Shown: positions 36,401 through 45,659 of the stretch, one piece after another
Position numbering within the stretch: position 1 is the first letter of the stretch
Layout: each line of letters opens with the position of its first letter
From: Stomoxys calcitrans
Taxonomy: Eukaryota > Arthropoda > Insecta > Diptera > Muscidae
DNA length: 64,000 nt
Direction: 5' to 3'
NCBI RefSeq assembly: GCF_963082655.1
Contig: NC_081552.1
Location: 682,001 to 746,000, forward strand
Notes under the pieces: model-generated
The model's input: the letters and a program-made list of their open reading frames with translations, nothing else
Told to the model about the DNA's origin: nothing
Database searches by the model: none
Position numbers and translations under genes: made by a program

Positions 36401-39400
36401 TGTCAGACGTGCTATAATTTTTACGAAAACCTGCTTGATACTCATTTAGTATCTTATGTTTCTCCGACCATAGTGACAGTCTTTCATTAAGTATGCCCAT
36501 CATTATTTTTGCAATACAATTCATAAATGCAATACCTCTATAGTTGCACGACAAGGTTCTATCCCCCTTTTTGAAAATTGGATAAATGATAGTCCTGAGT
36601 AATGATTCATCAACACAACCGGAGTCGTACAAGGTATTGAACGTATTCACAATTTCTGCCAATAGATCATTTGGTGCATTTTTAAAAAATTCGTATGGCA
36701 CTCTATCCTCGCCAGGAGCCTTATGGTCTTTTGTTTTACTCAAAACTTTTTTGACTTCCGACAGTGTTATTGGCGTGTCCAGCTCGTGATAAAATTGCAA
36801 ATTGTGTGCATATTGGATGTCTGATTGCTCTTGGTGAGGATTTAATAGATTTTTGAAGTGCGTTTGTAGATCTTCTGCAGAAGATTTAATTTCTTGATAG
36901 TAGTTCGTGTTTCTTATTTCTTTGGCAATTTTCCACCACTCTTTGCTATTTTGCACTCTTTCTAGGTTGCTTTCTATGATTTTATAGTAAGAGTCTTTAG
37001 CTTTTTGACAGATTTCCTTATATTTTTGCCTTTGATCCCGATACTCCAGTCTATTTTCCTCGCTACTGTTGGCCCTGTATTTCTTGAGTGTGGCCTGAAC
37101 AAGTATTCTTGTTTTATGGCACGTTATATTAAACCATTTTTGTTTTGGAGTGAATTCTTGGCTTTTTACACTTACATCATAGTGAGCCTCTTTTATTATC
37201 TTTACTATGTCTCCGCAGGTAAACGATATTGTTGTTTGTTTTCTATCTTGTAAAACTGATGATACTTTGGATTGGTATTTTGCTAAACCTTTGGGGTTCC
37301 AATGCAATTTAGGTAAAAGTTTTGATTTGTTCTCTTTTGTAAGCATTTTCAGAGTCAGAATTATTGGAAAGTGGTCTGACCACATTTTATCATCTACATT
37401 AAATTTTTCTACAAATTTCAAAAGATCTTGACTGACGGCACATATATCGTTAACTGATTCGCCAACGCCACTAACAAACGTAAACTCTCCATTTTCATCA
37501 CCCGCCGTCATACCGTTGATAACAAACAATCCAGAGTCATAGCACAGGTCCAAAAACTGTCTTCCTCTGTTATTTATAATAATATCCTTGGACTTTCTTT
37601 TCTCAAAACCTGCCGAAAATTCTTCTTTATATACCTCATCTAGGAGTATCTGCATGTTCCCAATTCTGACGTTAAGATCTCCAATGACTATTGGATTTAC
37701 AACTTCACTGTGCCGGGTTACATTTTTTACGATTTCGTATGTTTCTTCCCACATTGCTGATCTCATATAGATAGGTATAATAGTGAATGCCGTGTTTTGA
37801 GTTTTTATGCAAATAACACACATATTCTCTATAGTTTGGAATGTACTATTGAAACCCTTTATCCGCAAATCCTTTTTGATTCCCAGAAAATATCCTCCTA
37901 TACCTCTTCCGTAATTACTTTGTCTCGTAGCTGGTATCCATTTCTGCTCAAACTCTCCGAAGTAAATTTTAAAGCGTTCAAAGCTATCAGCGCAGACATG
38001 GGTTTCTTGTAAAGCAACGATATCCATAGTTTTTATATAGGCAAAGAAATCTGCAAATAGAACCTTGTTTGCTAGGCCATGTATGTTATAAGACAATATT
38101 TTTATGTTTATAGGATAACTTATATCTAAGTCTTTAAAGGTACACACATTGTTTCTTATTAGTTTTTTTGATTCGATTTTTGAAGCAATTGGTGATAGTT
38201 TAAACTCACGTCTTCGATGATTTCTCCATATAGTTCTTTCAGTATATCTGCTGCTTTCTTATCTCCACTGACAAGTATTTTGTTGCTATTCCACGACATC
38301 CATTGCGTACCAATCTTAATAGACGAATTTTTTACCATCACTCTGTGAGTTTTGCTTTTCAATAAAATGTCAGTTTTCAATTGCATCATAACTTTTCGAT
38401 CGACCTGTTGATTTTCATTTAGATCCCTTTCAATTTTTACAGTTGATCCTGCCAGTTTCACAGTGTTTTTGAGTATTAATTCAGCCATTTCTTGATTTTG
38501 CATCTCGGCTACAACTGATATTTTGCTGTTAGAAGCCGTGTGTATTACCCTAGCAGTGGTCACTAGTACATTGGGTAATTTTAGTACATTCTTGCATATA
38601 TTCTGAACAGAATTAATGGGGGTACCTTCTTTAACTAGACCCCTAAATATAACATTTTTGCGTCTTCCATGGTCAACTAATCTTCTTATTTGTTGTTGAT
38701 CTTTTTCTCTTTCTAATTTAAGCTGATTTATTTCCTCCTTCAATTTCAGATTTTCGTTTTTTAGACTCTCAACTTTAATGTCAATATCTGTTATGTGTTG
38801 TTTAAGATCTTCAACATCAGTTTTTGTACAAAGAGTTTTGATCTTTTCATCCATAACTGCTTCCATAGATTTTTGCATCATAATCATTAATTCATTTACC
38901 TCAATATTTCCTACAAGGGCAGTCCTTTTAAAAGCAGTTGCTTCCTCTGGCGATGTTTCCCGTAGTGTTCTCTTCGGGGTATTCATTTTGTTTTGTTTTA
39001 TAACGTATTTTTTTCGAATGTTACAAAAAAAAAAATTGGTACTTTACTTTTTGTAAGGGTTGCACGTTTGTACAACTCCTTGCCTACGGATTTAAAGAAT
39101 TTCAGTCTGTCAACAAGATCTTTATCAAATCGTCTTCGTCTACACTTTCAGCGCTTTTAATTTTTGTGTCAAATTGTCAACAACTTTAACGGAATGTTTT
39201 TATCGTGCGTATTATTGGTAATTTATTTATTTTTTGATTTTAGTATTACTTATTTTTTTCCATTTTGTTTAATTCTTTTTTTTTTTTTTGTTAAGTGATA
39301 TTTTTTAATTATTTTTTTTTTCAAGCTCTTTTATTTATAATTCTTGATAATTTGTTTTCAAAGCCAAAAGTATTATTGTGATCTTTTTTTTTCTATATTT

Positions 39401-42400
39401 TGGTTTAAGTATTACTTTTTTTATTATGCTTTAATCATTTTTTTAATTTATTACGTTGATCTTTTTTGAGTAGGATTTTTTTTAATCAGTTGCTGCTTAT
39501 AATTTTTAGTAATTTGTTTTTATTTGTTATTTAGTTTTATCTAGATTCAGAAAGTGTTAAATAGGTTAAATTTTTTTTCCATTTTCTAAGTTTTTGAGTT
39601 TTTTATTTTTAATTAGGTAGTTTTTTAACTTATGTTAGAAAAAGTACGTCTTATGCATAGTGTGATTATTTATAGGCCTGATGGCTTCGCATTGCATGAA
39701 ATGAAATAAATAAATAAATAAATTTTAATTTATGGTTGAATATCGATTGATTTTTTCTTTCGTTACTTTCGGCAAAGTTCGATTATTTCCCAAATTGAAC
39801 AACAAATTAGCGATCCGCTCCTGAATGTATCCCAATCATTAATTTGTTGACTATTTCATGTATCGTTCGGATCGTCCCATAAACTGATATGGCTTCGTCA
39901 TTAAATCTCCCGATTTTACTTCTTAAGCCAATAGAGGGCGCAATTTTCATCCGATTGATAATAATTTCACTCATGATTTCCAAATGACTTTTTTAAAGTT
40001 GTCTGTGCATTTAAATTGCTTCTACATAAACCGAGGTCTTTAATTTTTGATTATCTTTTTCGTTTTAAATATAGGTGATAGGTGATAGGAAATTAAGGAT
40101 AGTATCGATACTATCGATTTTTATTATTAAAAATATAAAAATATCGAATGTTGCGAATACCGATAGTTTGCCAGCTCTAATTCAAAGTAATTAACACAAC
40201 TTCCACAAGCTGCATAGATAACGTGTTTATACCATGGAAGCGATTGTAGTTGTATGGATAAAAAAATCCAACACAACAACGATGAACACATGCATGCACT
40301 AAGCTCGTCTCGAAATCGAAATAAACGCAAAAATCTTACAATCAGAGAAAGTTGTTAGTAAATACAGCAAAAATGTTTCCTGTAACAGAAAAAAAATGAA
40401 AATTTGCCCATGAAGATTGAGAGAAGTTTACCCCAGGTCCTGGGTAAACTTCTCTCAATGTTTGCCCCAGGACCTGGGGTAAACTTCTCTCAATGATAAG
40501 GCACCTCCTTTTTATAACCGGGTACGAACGGCGTGCCGCAGAGCGACACCTCTTCGGGGAGAAGTTTTTACATGGCAAAGTACCTCACAAATGTCGCCAG
40601 CATTAGGAGGGGATAACCACCGCTGAAAAATTTTCTGAGAGTCCTGCCGGGATTCGAACCCCAGCGTCCAGCGTCATAGGTGGACATGATAACCTCTGCG
40701 CTACGGTGGCCTCCAGCAGAGTCTGCTAAAATGGAACCGCAGTAAATTTTTGCTAAAACAGCAAACATTTTCTGCTGTTTTAAAATGGTAAGTTTTAAAA
40801 AAAGCTCAAAAATGTCAATAAAAAGGAACAGACGACGGTCATTCCCACTGATGCTGACAAAACAATTGGCACTACCAACCATAGAGGAACAAGCGCTGAA
40901 CAACCGCATATCCAAGGATACGGAACGCAATGAAAGCATTTGATGTAAAGATAAGAAAAAACTAATGTTCAAAAGCAGAATAAATACATACATTTTTTCT
41001 TTATAGATATTATCAAGACCGGCAGAAGGAGCTTCACCGTCGTTTGCGTCTAGAACGAACAGACCGTCATGTCGCCTATGCCGTTCTGAGTACAGACAGC
41101 AGCGGAAAACAAGAGCCTATTGCCATTCCTGTCCGGCACGGAATAGCCGTGAGCACTACGCAGGCTGGAACAATGAGATTCGATCTGTGTGGTGTACAGT
41201 GCTGTCACGAGAAGCTTAGCTGCGAGCTACCGGGCGCGTCCACCGGTTGTGGATAGTGGAATGCTCCAAACGGAGTAGATGCAACGGCAGTCGCGGACAA
41301 TCAGCCGTATCGAGCGGAGTCTCAGTGAGAGGCCTGGCGCACCGGCTGCACAAATACTGACTGCCTATGATGCTCGATATGGCACGGCGGGTTATTGGCG
41401 CCTTTAAATATCCAATGGCTAACCTGTTCCCACGGCGATCTGTCCTTTGAACCGGAACGAGCTTGCTCACCTACAGGAGCTTGCCGAGGATCGTCACCTC
41501 CACATGAAAATGTAGCTAAAACAACAGCCATTTCTGTAACAAACCAGCTTGTGCAGAGCATTCAACACTTATGCATTAATGCGACACCGGCACAGATAAT
41601 ACGTTGGACGAGGCACAATTTACACAAAAATAGTTTTTAAGGCTTTTCTCATATAAAACTCATAAAAAATTTTCTCCCATTCGCTATACATGTATAATTA
41701 AAAAGTAGTAAAAAATCATAACAAAATTCAATACAAAAGTACAAGTACAAAAGGTGTGGCTCTTGTACTTCGTGTAAGGGCAACGGATGACGCAACCGTC
41801 GGATGGTTAAAAACATAAATATAATAAGAGTAGTTATTTTGTCTGCTGTTATTTTAATTCGTTTAATAATCTGCAAACTGTAAGAAATTGAAAAAAAAGG
41901 ACTATATGTGCTTGTAAAATTGAAAGCTAAGGTGGAATATAGTTTTTTTTTTTTAATTTTTATGCAATGTTTGAACCTTTTTTAACCTTTTGAAAACAGC
42001 AGAAAATGTTTGCTGTTTTAGCAAAGAATTACTGCTATCCTATTTTCTGCAGACTTTTTGCTAATACAGCATACATTTTTGCTGTTTTTACTACAATTTC
42101 CCTCTGAGTGTGAAAAAATACATTGGTATCGGTCCTATAAACCGGAATAAGCTTGCTCACTAATGGAGATTGATGAGGATCTCTAACTCCGAAGAAGTAT
42201 GTGGTGCCCAAAGAATTGAGTCGGTGAAAATAACCGACCCTATTGATTTTATAAATAATTGTTAGAATAAACGTATACGAATTATTTTGTTCTTATATAA
42301 AAGAGCAAAAACACGTTTCTATAATTCTTTTTTTGTTGGATATAGAATACGCCCTCCTGCTGAGCTGGTTATAAAAATTTATAAAATATAGTTTACCTTT

Positions 42401-44212
42401 GTTAGTGTTAGAATTGTTTGGTTAAAATGAATTCCTCTGGCGTTTTCAACTTGGACCACACGAATGTTCTGAAAAACTGGATGATGCAAATCTTTGTAAA
42501 GTTCAACAGGACGTTTTGTTTCGATAAGGGGTAACGCCTGATAGCTTGAACGGCGCTTTATTTGTTCCCACATTCTGAAATATAGTTAATATAAATATTT
42601 AAAATTCATAAATGGTTGAACTTTTTATGTGTGAAATGAAAAGCACAAATAACTTGGAATGATTTTAATACAATTTTTTTTTTGTTCTTTTTTAATGATT
42701 TTGTAATTGTTGCTGGTGGCGTCACCAATGTTTCGAGATTCATATTTTGAATGTACTTCTTTTTAATAGCAAATAGGTTATTTGAACAGATGCCAGTTAA
42801 CAATTGAACACAGCAACCAAATGAAGCTAACATACATACATATTTATCATGGCTCTCATGGCTCACATAATTATTTTTTTATTTATTTATTTGCCCAATT
42901 TCGTTATTTTAAGGCGCACAGCCCATTTATAAAATTACAGTAGAACTACACATAATGTTAGATTACTCTTTAATTTACCTTTGTGCTCGGGATTCGTTAC
43001 GTATCAGTAAACATTCAGTATCGTCGTTAAAATCAGCCGTAGTAGCTTCGCCGAATGTGGAACTAACCTAGATATTTAATAGATAATTAATTCTGATACA
43101 TATAGATATATATATATATATTTTTTTTAGCTATTTGAAACTTACCATGCTGGACTCGCTACTACTTCGACCGCCCATATCGGAGATTTCGATATTTAGT
43201 ACTCGGTTGAATACATTTGAAGCAGTAGCAACCATAAACTTGTGCACGGGAAATTTAGTTGAGCCCACAACGAGAATGAGATCAGTATACGTTTGGGCAA
43301 GAAACATATTGTACATATCCTGCCGGTAATTGCCCACAACTACCGTTACTTCTGGCGGTGGTGGCTTAGGTGGCCTAAATGGAGCTTGCAGCATGGGTTT
43401 TTGCACTTTTTTAAGGTTGGTCATCCAAAATCGCTGCTGACGTCTAGCTATTAATGCAGACCGGATGGCGTTTTCAAAAACCTCGTTAACACCGAAATAA
43501 GTGAAAACACTAGTTTCGTAGTACGACACACCCAATTCTCTAGCAACGGCACGAGCTTCGTCCGGCATCACTAAATCACTCTTAAGAGCGGCCCTATTAA
43601 CAATAATTTTTATTACTACACATTCTGTTTTTGTTTTTTTTTTTTTTCATTCCATGTACCTCACGAAGGTACTCCTTTCTCCAAAATATGAGAGATATGT
43701 CTCATCTCTATACATATACCGCAAGTCATTTTTACATCCAACTAATATGACTGGAACATCTGGACAAAATCTTCGTATTTCTGGATACCACATAGCTTTA
43801 CAATTGCGCAGTGATATGGGACTTGCTATTGAGAAACATAGCAATACAACGTCGGAACTAAATATTTATTTTAAAGTAGTTTTCTTAATCTCTGCTTACA
43901 CAAATTGTTTCGTACGCTGTTATCTTACCGTCCATAAGCAAAACGTCTATCTTTATCATGGTCGCCGAAAGTGTCCCATAGTCGTAAAGAAACGTTTACT
44001 CCGTCAACCACCTCCCATGAACGTTCCAGTACGTCTTTGTAAATACGATACTGATCAATTGCCCAGACAGTAGGTACATGTGTGGATAGTAGCTGGGAGA
44101 GAGAGACATGTTTATTGCAAGCACGGGCACAAATGAGCCTTGTTTTCCCAACTGCAGTGTCGCCTACAAGCACACATTTGACAAGTTCTTGATGGGGTTG
44201 TTCGTTATCCAT
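27488..44212 (-). CDS. RhoBTB: RhoBTB, atypical Rho GTPase with two BTB domains
   Basis: Ten coding exons were traced on the minus strand: 44212-43929, 43857-43660, 43593-43146, 43067-42979, 42574-42397, 28613-28539, 28465-28367, 28310-28137, 28071-27829 and 27763-27488. All junctions are GT-AG and in phase, giving about 687 aa (human RHOBTB1 is 696). Residues 10-160 form the GTPase: P-loop GDTAVGKT at 17-24, then DTFGDH in place of the usual DTAGQE, and VGCKNDLR. A proline-rich linker (RPPKPPPPE) follows. BTB1 ([18 protein letters not shown]) is split by a linker and resumes as [23 protein letters not shown]2 is [20 protein letters not shown] to LCYLYTDEI. The C-terminal part ends [20 protein letters not shown]. 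RhoBTB proteins act as Cullin-3 adaptors. An acceptor at 44240 suggests a 5' UTR intron. The stop overlaps a good donor at 27498, so another C-terminus is possible. Confidence 0.95.
28732..29470. other. intronic spacer, no feature recognised
   Basis: Between RhoBTB exon 6 and the copia relic. It includes a short G-rich stretch near 28765-28800. No open frame has homology I recognise. Confidence 0.4.
29473..32284 (-). mobile_element. Ty1/copia pol relic
   Basis: Minus-strand fragments appear in copia order. Gag lies at 32235-32038 ([17 protein letters not shown]). A protease-region piece follows at 31923-31615 ([20 protein letters not shown]). An integrase C-terminal piece is at 31423-31172 ([20 protein letters not shown]). 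RT is at 30847-30331, with [37 protein letters not shown] and [11 protein letters not shown], the catalytic V-D-D. RNase H is at 29835-29473 ([20 protein letters not shown]). The integrase core between protease and C-terminal parts is missing, and frames shift several times. LTRs were not found. The element is dead. Confidence 0.9.
32296..33320 (-). mobile_element. LINE relic interrupted by a LINE-B 3' end
   Basis: The left piece (about 32296-32600) encodes on the minus strand [21 protein letters not shown], similar in place and wording to the post-RT stretch of the LINE at 15660-15740. The right piece (about 32940-33320) continues RT-like minus-strand sequence, for example LINE-type text behind GAAACTTCAGTGGGATG. 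Between them lies plus-strand LINE-B sequence. The clade is undetermined. Confidence 0.6.
32640..32935 (+). mobile_element. LINE-B 3' end, copy in RhoBTB intron
   Basis: It encodes part of the C-terminal Cys/His segment ([20 protein letters not shown]). It ends ACACAATAAACTGCTACAAC followed by AACA, the LINE-B tail. About 90% like the copy at 45660-45965 by eye. Confidence 0.8.
33448..33770. repeat. possible small terminal-inverted-repeat element
   Basis: The left end ATTCGCCTTATTCCGGTTGG and the right end (reverse complement ATTCACCTTATTCCCATTG) are imperfect inverted copies about 320 bp apart. The interior has no coding. No target-site duplication was confirmed. Confidence 0.35.
34040..34141 (-). 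mobile_element. SINE-like element sharing LINE-B 5' end (copy 2)
   Basis: The minus strand reads CAATCCCATGGCAGCCGGTT through CAGTGTACAACACACTGCTA and an AAC-rich tail. It matches 10788-10883. A possible short target-site duplication (ATTTCT) is weak. Confidence 0.75.
34200..34575 (-). mobile_element. family X non-autonomous element, CAA-tailed (copy 1)
   Basis: It contains the family blocks ATTGTCCGCGACTGCCGTTG, CTCCGTATGGAGCATTCCAC and GTTGTTGTAGCCACATTTCC. The last is the inverted 3' tail. Other copies lie at 41080-41540 (+), 53235-53640 (+), 56320-56405 (-), 57165-57440 (+) and 61640-61980 (-). It has no coding capacity. Confidence 0.75.
34881..38147 (-). CDS. LINE ORF2: APE endonuclease and reverse transcriptase
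   Basis: About 1088 codons without a stop. The endonuclease occupies roughly residues 15-260 ([44 protein letters not shown]). RT covers about 490-750 with [74 protein letters not shown] and [13 protein letters not shown] (Y-A-D-D). The C-terminus has a zinc-like pattern [19 protein letters not shown]. It nicks target DNA and reverse transcribes its own RNA. The listed first codon is GTG. The frame is open upstream into ORF1, and the first in-frame ATG comes about 40 codons later, past the endonuclease YNIHGL motif. An ORF1-ORF2 fusion by -1 frameshift is therefore likely. Confidence 0.93.
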   Translation of the reverse strand: MCTFKDLDISYPINIKILSYNIHGLANKVLFADFFAYIKTMDIVALQETHVCADSFERFKIYFGEFEQKWIPATRQSNYGRGIGGYFLGIKKDLRIKGFNSTFQTIENMCVICIKTQNTAFTIIPIYMRSAMWEETYEIVKNVTRHSEVVNPIVIGDLNVRIGNMQILLDEVYKEEFSAGFEKRKSKDIIINNRGRQFLDLCYDSGLFVINGMTAGDENGEFTFVSGVGESVNDICAVSQDLLKFVEKFNVDDKMWSDHFPIILTLKMLTKENKSKLLPKLHWNPKGLAKYQSKVSSVLQDRKQTTISFTCGDIVKIIKEAHYDVSVKSQEFTPKQKWFNITCHKTRILVQATLKKYRANSSEENRLEYRDQRQKYKEICQKAKDSYYKIIESNLERVQNSKEWWKIAKEIRNTNYYQEIKSSAEDLQTHFKNLLNPHQEQSDIQYAHNLQFYHELDTPITLSEVKKVLSKTKDHKAPGEDRVPYEFFKNAPNDLLAEIVNTFNTLYDSGCVDESLLRTIIYPIFKKGDRTLSCNYRGIAFMNCIAKIMMGILNERLSLWSEKHKILNEYQAGFRKNYSTSDNIYNLSSIVHLNFSQKKKTYAFFVDFKAAFDNISRKALIFKLQSIGMSTKAVRFIENVYKDTTSAVWTGNELSEYFNTSSGVKQGCLLSPLLFALYLNDLHDTLEGGVNLNGLNVRLLLYADDIVILADEPNVLQQMIYNLEEYCKLWTVEVNLNKSKIMVFRKGGRIARNENWTFKSNPVTITSEYCYLGVTLTPSMSFSKHVEKRNQAAKTSINSTWNDFLKKQDVPLQSKWKLFLAVSRSIQSYAAQVWGYKHFEEVDKLQTYFIKRMLNLPDCIPTYAIMLETSIENGHIFTLDLNIRYVFKTLFEYDESRLPFLLSKKILQNKLSWVKRLNEMGAEHDIEWSINNLNKTTWKENGTKLLQALRVKNYNIYMSRKQSTSRIYRNLDPMQGANYLKTSYKIEDIRCILQIRTETTILNGNIYRNNGSEICSLCNTMEIENVEHFIGRCPVLKEIRKIYFNKEILTENEVISLLDGAVVEWTRLAKYTKMAMRYRLNLINEFNY
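38159..38986 (-). CDS. LINE ORF1: coiled-coil nucleic-acid-binding protein
   Basis: 275 aa, starting at an ATG. Residues about 55-110 are a charged heptad-rich coiled coil ([20 protein letters not shown]). A domain beginning [10 protein letters not shown] follows, resembling the RRM of L1-type ORF1 proteins (transposase_22-like). Such proteins form trimers, bind LINE RNA and chaperone it. The last codons are CAA AAA AAC, then TAA TAA. That is a canonical slippery heptamer A AAA AAC in register at 38168-38162. The ORF2 frame is -1 relative to this. Confidence 0.88.
   Translation of the reverse strand: MNTPKRTLRETSPEEATAFKRTALVGNIEVNELMIMMQKSMEAVMDEKIKTLCTKTDVEDLKQHITDIDIKVESLKNENLKLKEEINQLKLEREKDQQQIRRLVDHGRRKNVIFRGLVKEGTPINSVQNICKNVLKLPNVLVTTARVIHTASNSKISVVAEMQNQEMAELILKNTVKLAGSTVKIERDLNENQQVDRKVMMQLKTDILLKSKTHRVMVKNSSIKIGTQWMSWNSNKILVSGDKKAADILKELYGEIIEDVSLNYHQLLQKSNQKN
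39061..39730. other. T-rich tract with AAAT-repeat tail
   Basis: Long T runs, then a balanced segment ending GAAATGAAATAAATAAATAA at about 39698-39720. It may be the LINE 5' UTR, or the 3' end of another plus-strand retroelement ending in the AAAT repeat. No coding. Confidence 0.35.
39731..40415. other. intronic spacer
   Basis: No feature recognised. It contains ATCGATA-rich words near 40090-40165. Confidence 0.4.
40416..40495. repeat. 44-bp palindrome plus adjacent half-repeat
   Basis: The stem ATTGAGAGAAGTTTACCC pairs with GGGTAAACTTCTCTCAAT around a CAGGTCCT centre at 40416-40459. A second CCCAGGACCTGGGGTAAAC half follows at 40465-40495. The sequence abuts the SINE 3' end. Confidence 0.85.
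40488..40714 (-). mobile_element. tRNA-derived SINE with A and B boxes
   Basis: Read on the minus strand it starts GGAGGCCACCG. A pol III A box, TAGCGCAGAGGTT, is at 40703-40691 and a B box, GGTTCGAATCC, at 40660-40650. The remainder has no tRNA fold and continues CTCCTAATGCTGGCGACAT and GTCGCTCTGCGGCACGCCG, found also at 2929-3223. This is the typical tRNA-head plus unrelated-body layout. It is not a tRNA gene. Confidence 0.9.
40716..42115. mobile_element. 1.4-kb element with about 75-bp imperfect terminal inverted repeats
   Basis: The left end contains TTTGCTAAAACAGCAAACAT (about 40748) and the right end its inverse, ATGTTTGCTGTTTTAGCAAA (about 42008). The flanking parts also pair loosely (GCAGTAAATTTTTGC and GCAAAGAATTACTGC). 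A family X copy is nested inside at 41080-41540. No transposase is seen. It lies within the large RhoBTB intron. Confidence 0.65.
41080..41540 (+). mobile_element. family X element (copy 2)
   Basis: It starts near GGCACGGAATAGCCGTGAGC and ends ATGTAGCTAAAACAACAGCC, a mutated CAA tail. It includes GCGAGCTACCGGGCGCGTCC and GCAACGGCAGTCGCGGACAA. TAGCCGTGAGC and GATTCGATC near the 5' end might be decayed pol III boxes, but this is weak. Confidence 0.75.
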
Positions 44213-45659
44213 TTTGCCATCGACAATAAGTTAATCCTCCTGTAAATGAGTTGCAAAATATTAGTCATCAACGCAGAAGCGCAAAGGTAATATAACATAA
44301 TGTGGGAAAAAAGAGGCGATGAGTCCGCGTTCTTCCTATAAGTGGGAATGGTATCAGCCCTAAGTACATTCAAGTTAATCAGACAATAACTGCTGGTTTC
44401 ATCTTATTTAACTGCATTTAAATAAACAAAATAAAAATATCGCGCATATATATGGGCCTATTCATTGTGTTCGCCTACATCTTGAGACAAGAGTCTTTAA
44501 CATGAAAGAGCCAACGATACACAAGCATCAGACTTAATATGCTACAAGTTTAACAAAGACATCAGAACACGATGATTTCCTTTCGCATTTGTGTGGAATC
44601 GTAAAAAATAAATAAGTTTTCGGTATATTCCTGGGCCGTTTCTCTTACAAATCTTAATGCATGCAAGGCATTTAGATTCGTCATGCGTTAATGTGGTGTT
44701 ATCCAAAAGCACACTTTGATATTTTAGAAATGGAAAACTCGACTGTCTTGAGACATTTTATACAAGTGCGTACACTCCTTTTATTTTTGTACTAAATGAT
44801 TGTGAACAATAATACAACGACCAAAACATTTATTCTTCTCGACAACTTACATGCAATGACCTATAGGTGGGCCAATCACTTTGTTTCCCGTTGTGCTTGT
44901 TTTCTTTAAGCAAACTTCCGTATCGGTGTTAGGATAAGTTTCACTGTTTTGTCAACTCTTAAAACCAATTTTTTTATGCTCCAGCTACGACTTCCAGTAC
45001 AATAGCTCATATCTAAATCCATATATTGTTTATTTGCTTCGAGCCATGACGATTACATTCGTTGTTTTAAATTCCTTTATGGCAAATGGAGGCAGAAATC
45101 AAAGGAAATTTGATTCAAACTGTAAAGAATTTTATATACTTTATATAGAAATATTGATTTATCTCGACGTTTTAAGTTTTCTCCGCGTATTGAATCCGGG
45201 TTCTCATAATATTCTTATTTATTTAAGCCTAAACACTAAAAATAACGTAGCAATGGATGGACGTTATAAGTTGCATCGTATGGCTATATACGAACCAATG
45301 TTTGCAAAACTCGGGGTCCAGTTTCTCAATACCCATAAATAAGTTATACCATCGGCATATGAAAAGCGTGTAAAATTTGGGAAGATGGAGGGAACGAAAA
45401 TTGTTTACGCTTAAGTTCAACGGTCAAAACGCAAAAAAAATGGTAACGACGAAAATGCGAGCACATTCCGTAGAAGAGGTACTATAAGCAAAATAGTAGC
45501 TTTGTGGCGCTGCGCCAATACAAATTTCGCTTCAATTGATTGCAAATGTTATTAATTGCTGAGGAACTGGGTCACAAGCAAGATTTATTCATTGATAGGA
45601 AGGAGCAGTTGCCCAGCAATAAAATGTTGAGTGCACTATACTCGGCATATAATTTAGAC
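44213..45659. other. RhoBTB upstream region
   Basis: A splice acceptor (minus-strand CTCATTTACAG|GAGG, first exon base 44239) suggests a 5' UTR intron, so the promoter lies further right. I could not place the first exon. No other gene is seen; plus-strand frames here are unrecognised. Confidence 0.45.

Larger units (their letters stand above)
34708..39060 (-). mobile_element. apparently intact non-LTR retrotransposon (LINE) in RhoBTB intron
   Basis: Two long uninterrupted frames (ORF1 38986-38159, ORF2 to 34881) lie on the minus strand, followed by a 3' UTR that ends in a TAC repeat at about 34708-34722. The 5' limit is uncertain; T-rich DNA follows to about 39720. Orientation is the same as RhoBTB. 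It is the only element here without obvious breaks, so it is probably the youngest large insertion. I did not find a target-site duplication. Confidence 0.85.
28614..42396 (-). other. 13.8-kb RhoBTB intron loaded with transposons
   Basis: Donor ACAAAG|GTAAAC follows the exon ending at 42397; acceptor CAAATAG|CTT precedes the exon starting at 28613, after a T-rich minus-strand tract. Inside lie a copia relic, nested LINE pieces, a palindromic TIR element, short CAA-tailed elements, one intact LINE, a tRNA-derived SINE and a terminal-inverted-repeat element. All other introns traced in this gene are under 330 bp. Confidence 0.9.

Noticed and set aside
40650..40714. tRNA gene on the minus strand
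   Set aside because: A and B boxes are present, but the sequence cannot form a full cloverleaf and runs into a body repeated at 2929-3223. It is a SINE head.
42606..42866. 86-aa minus-strand ORF between RhoBTB exons
   Set aside because: It lies in the intron between 42979 and 42574. The coding exons join across it in phase, and the sequence has no family match.
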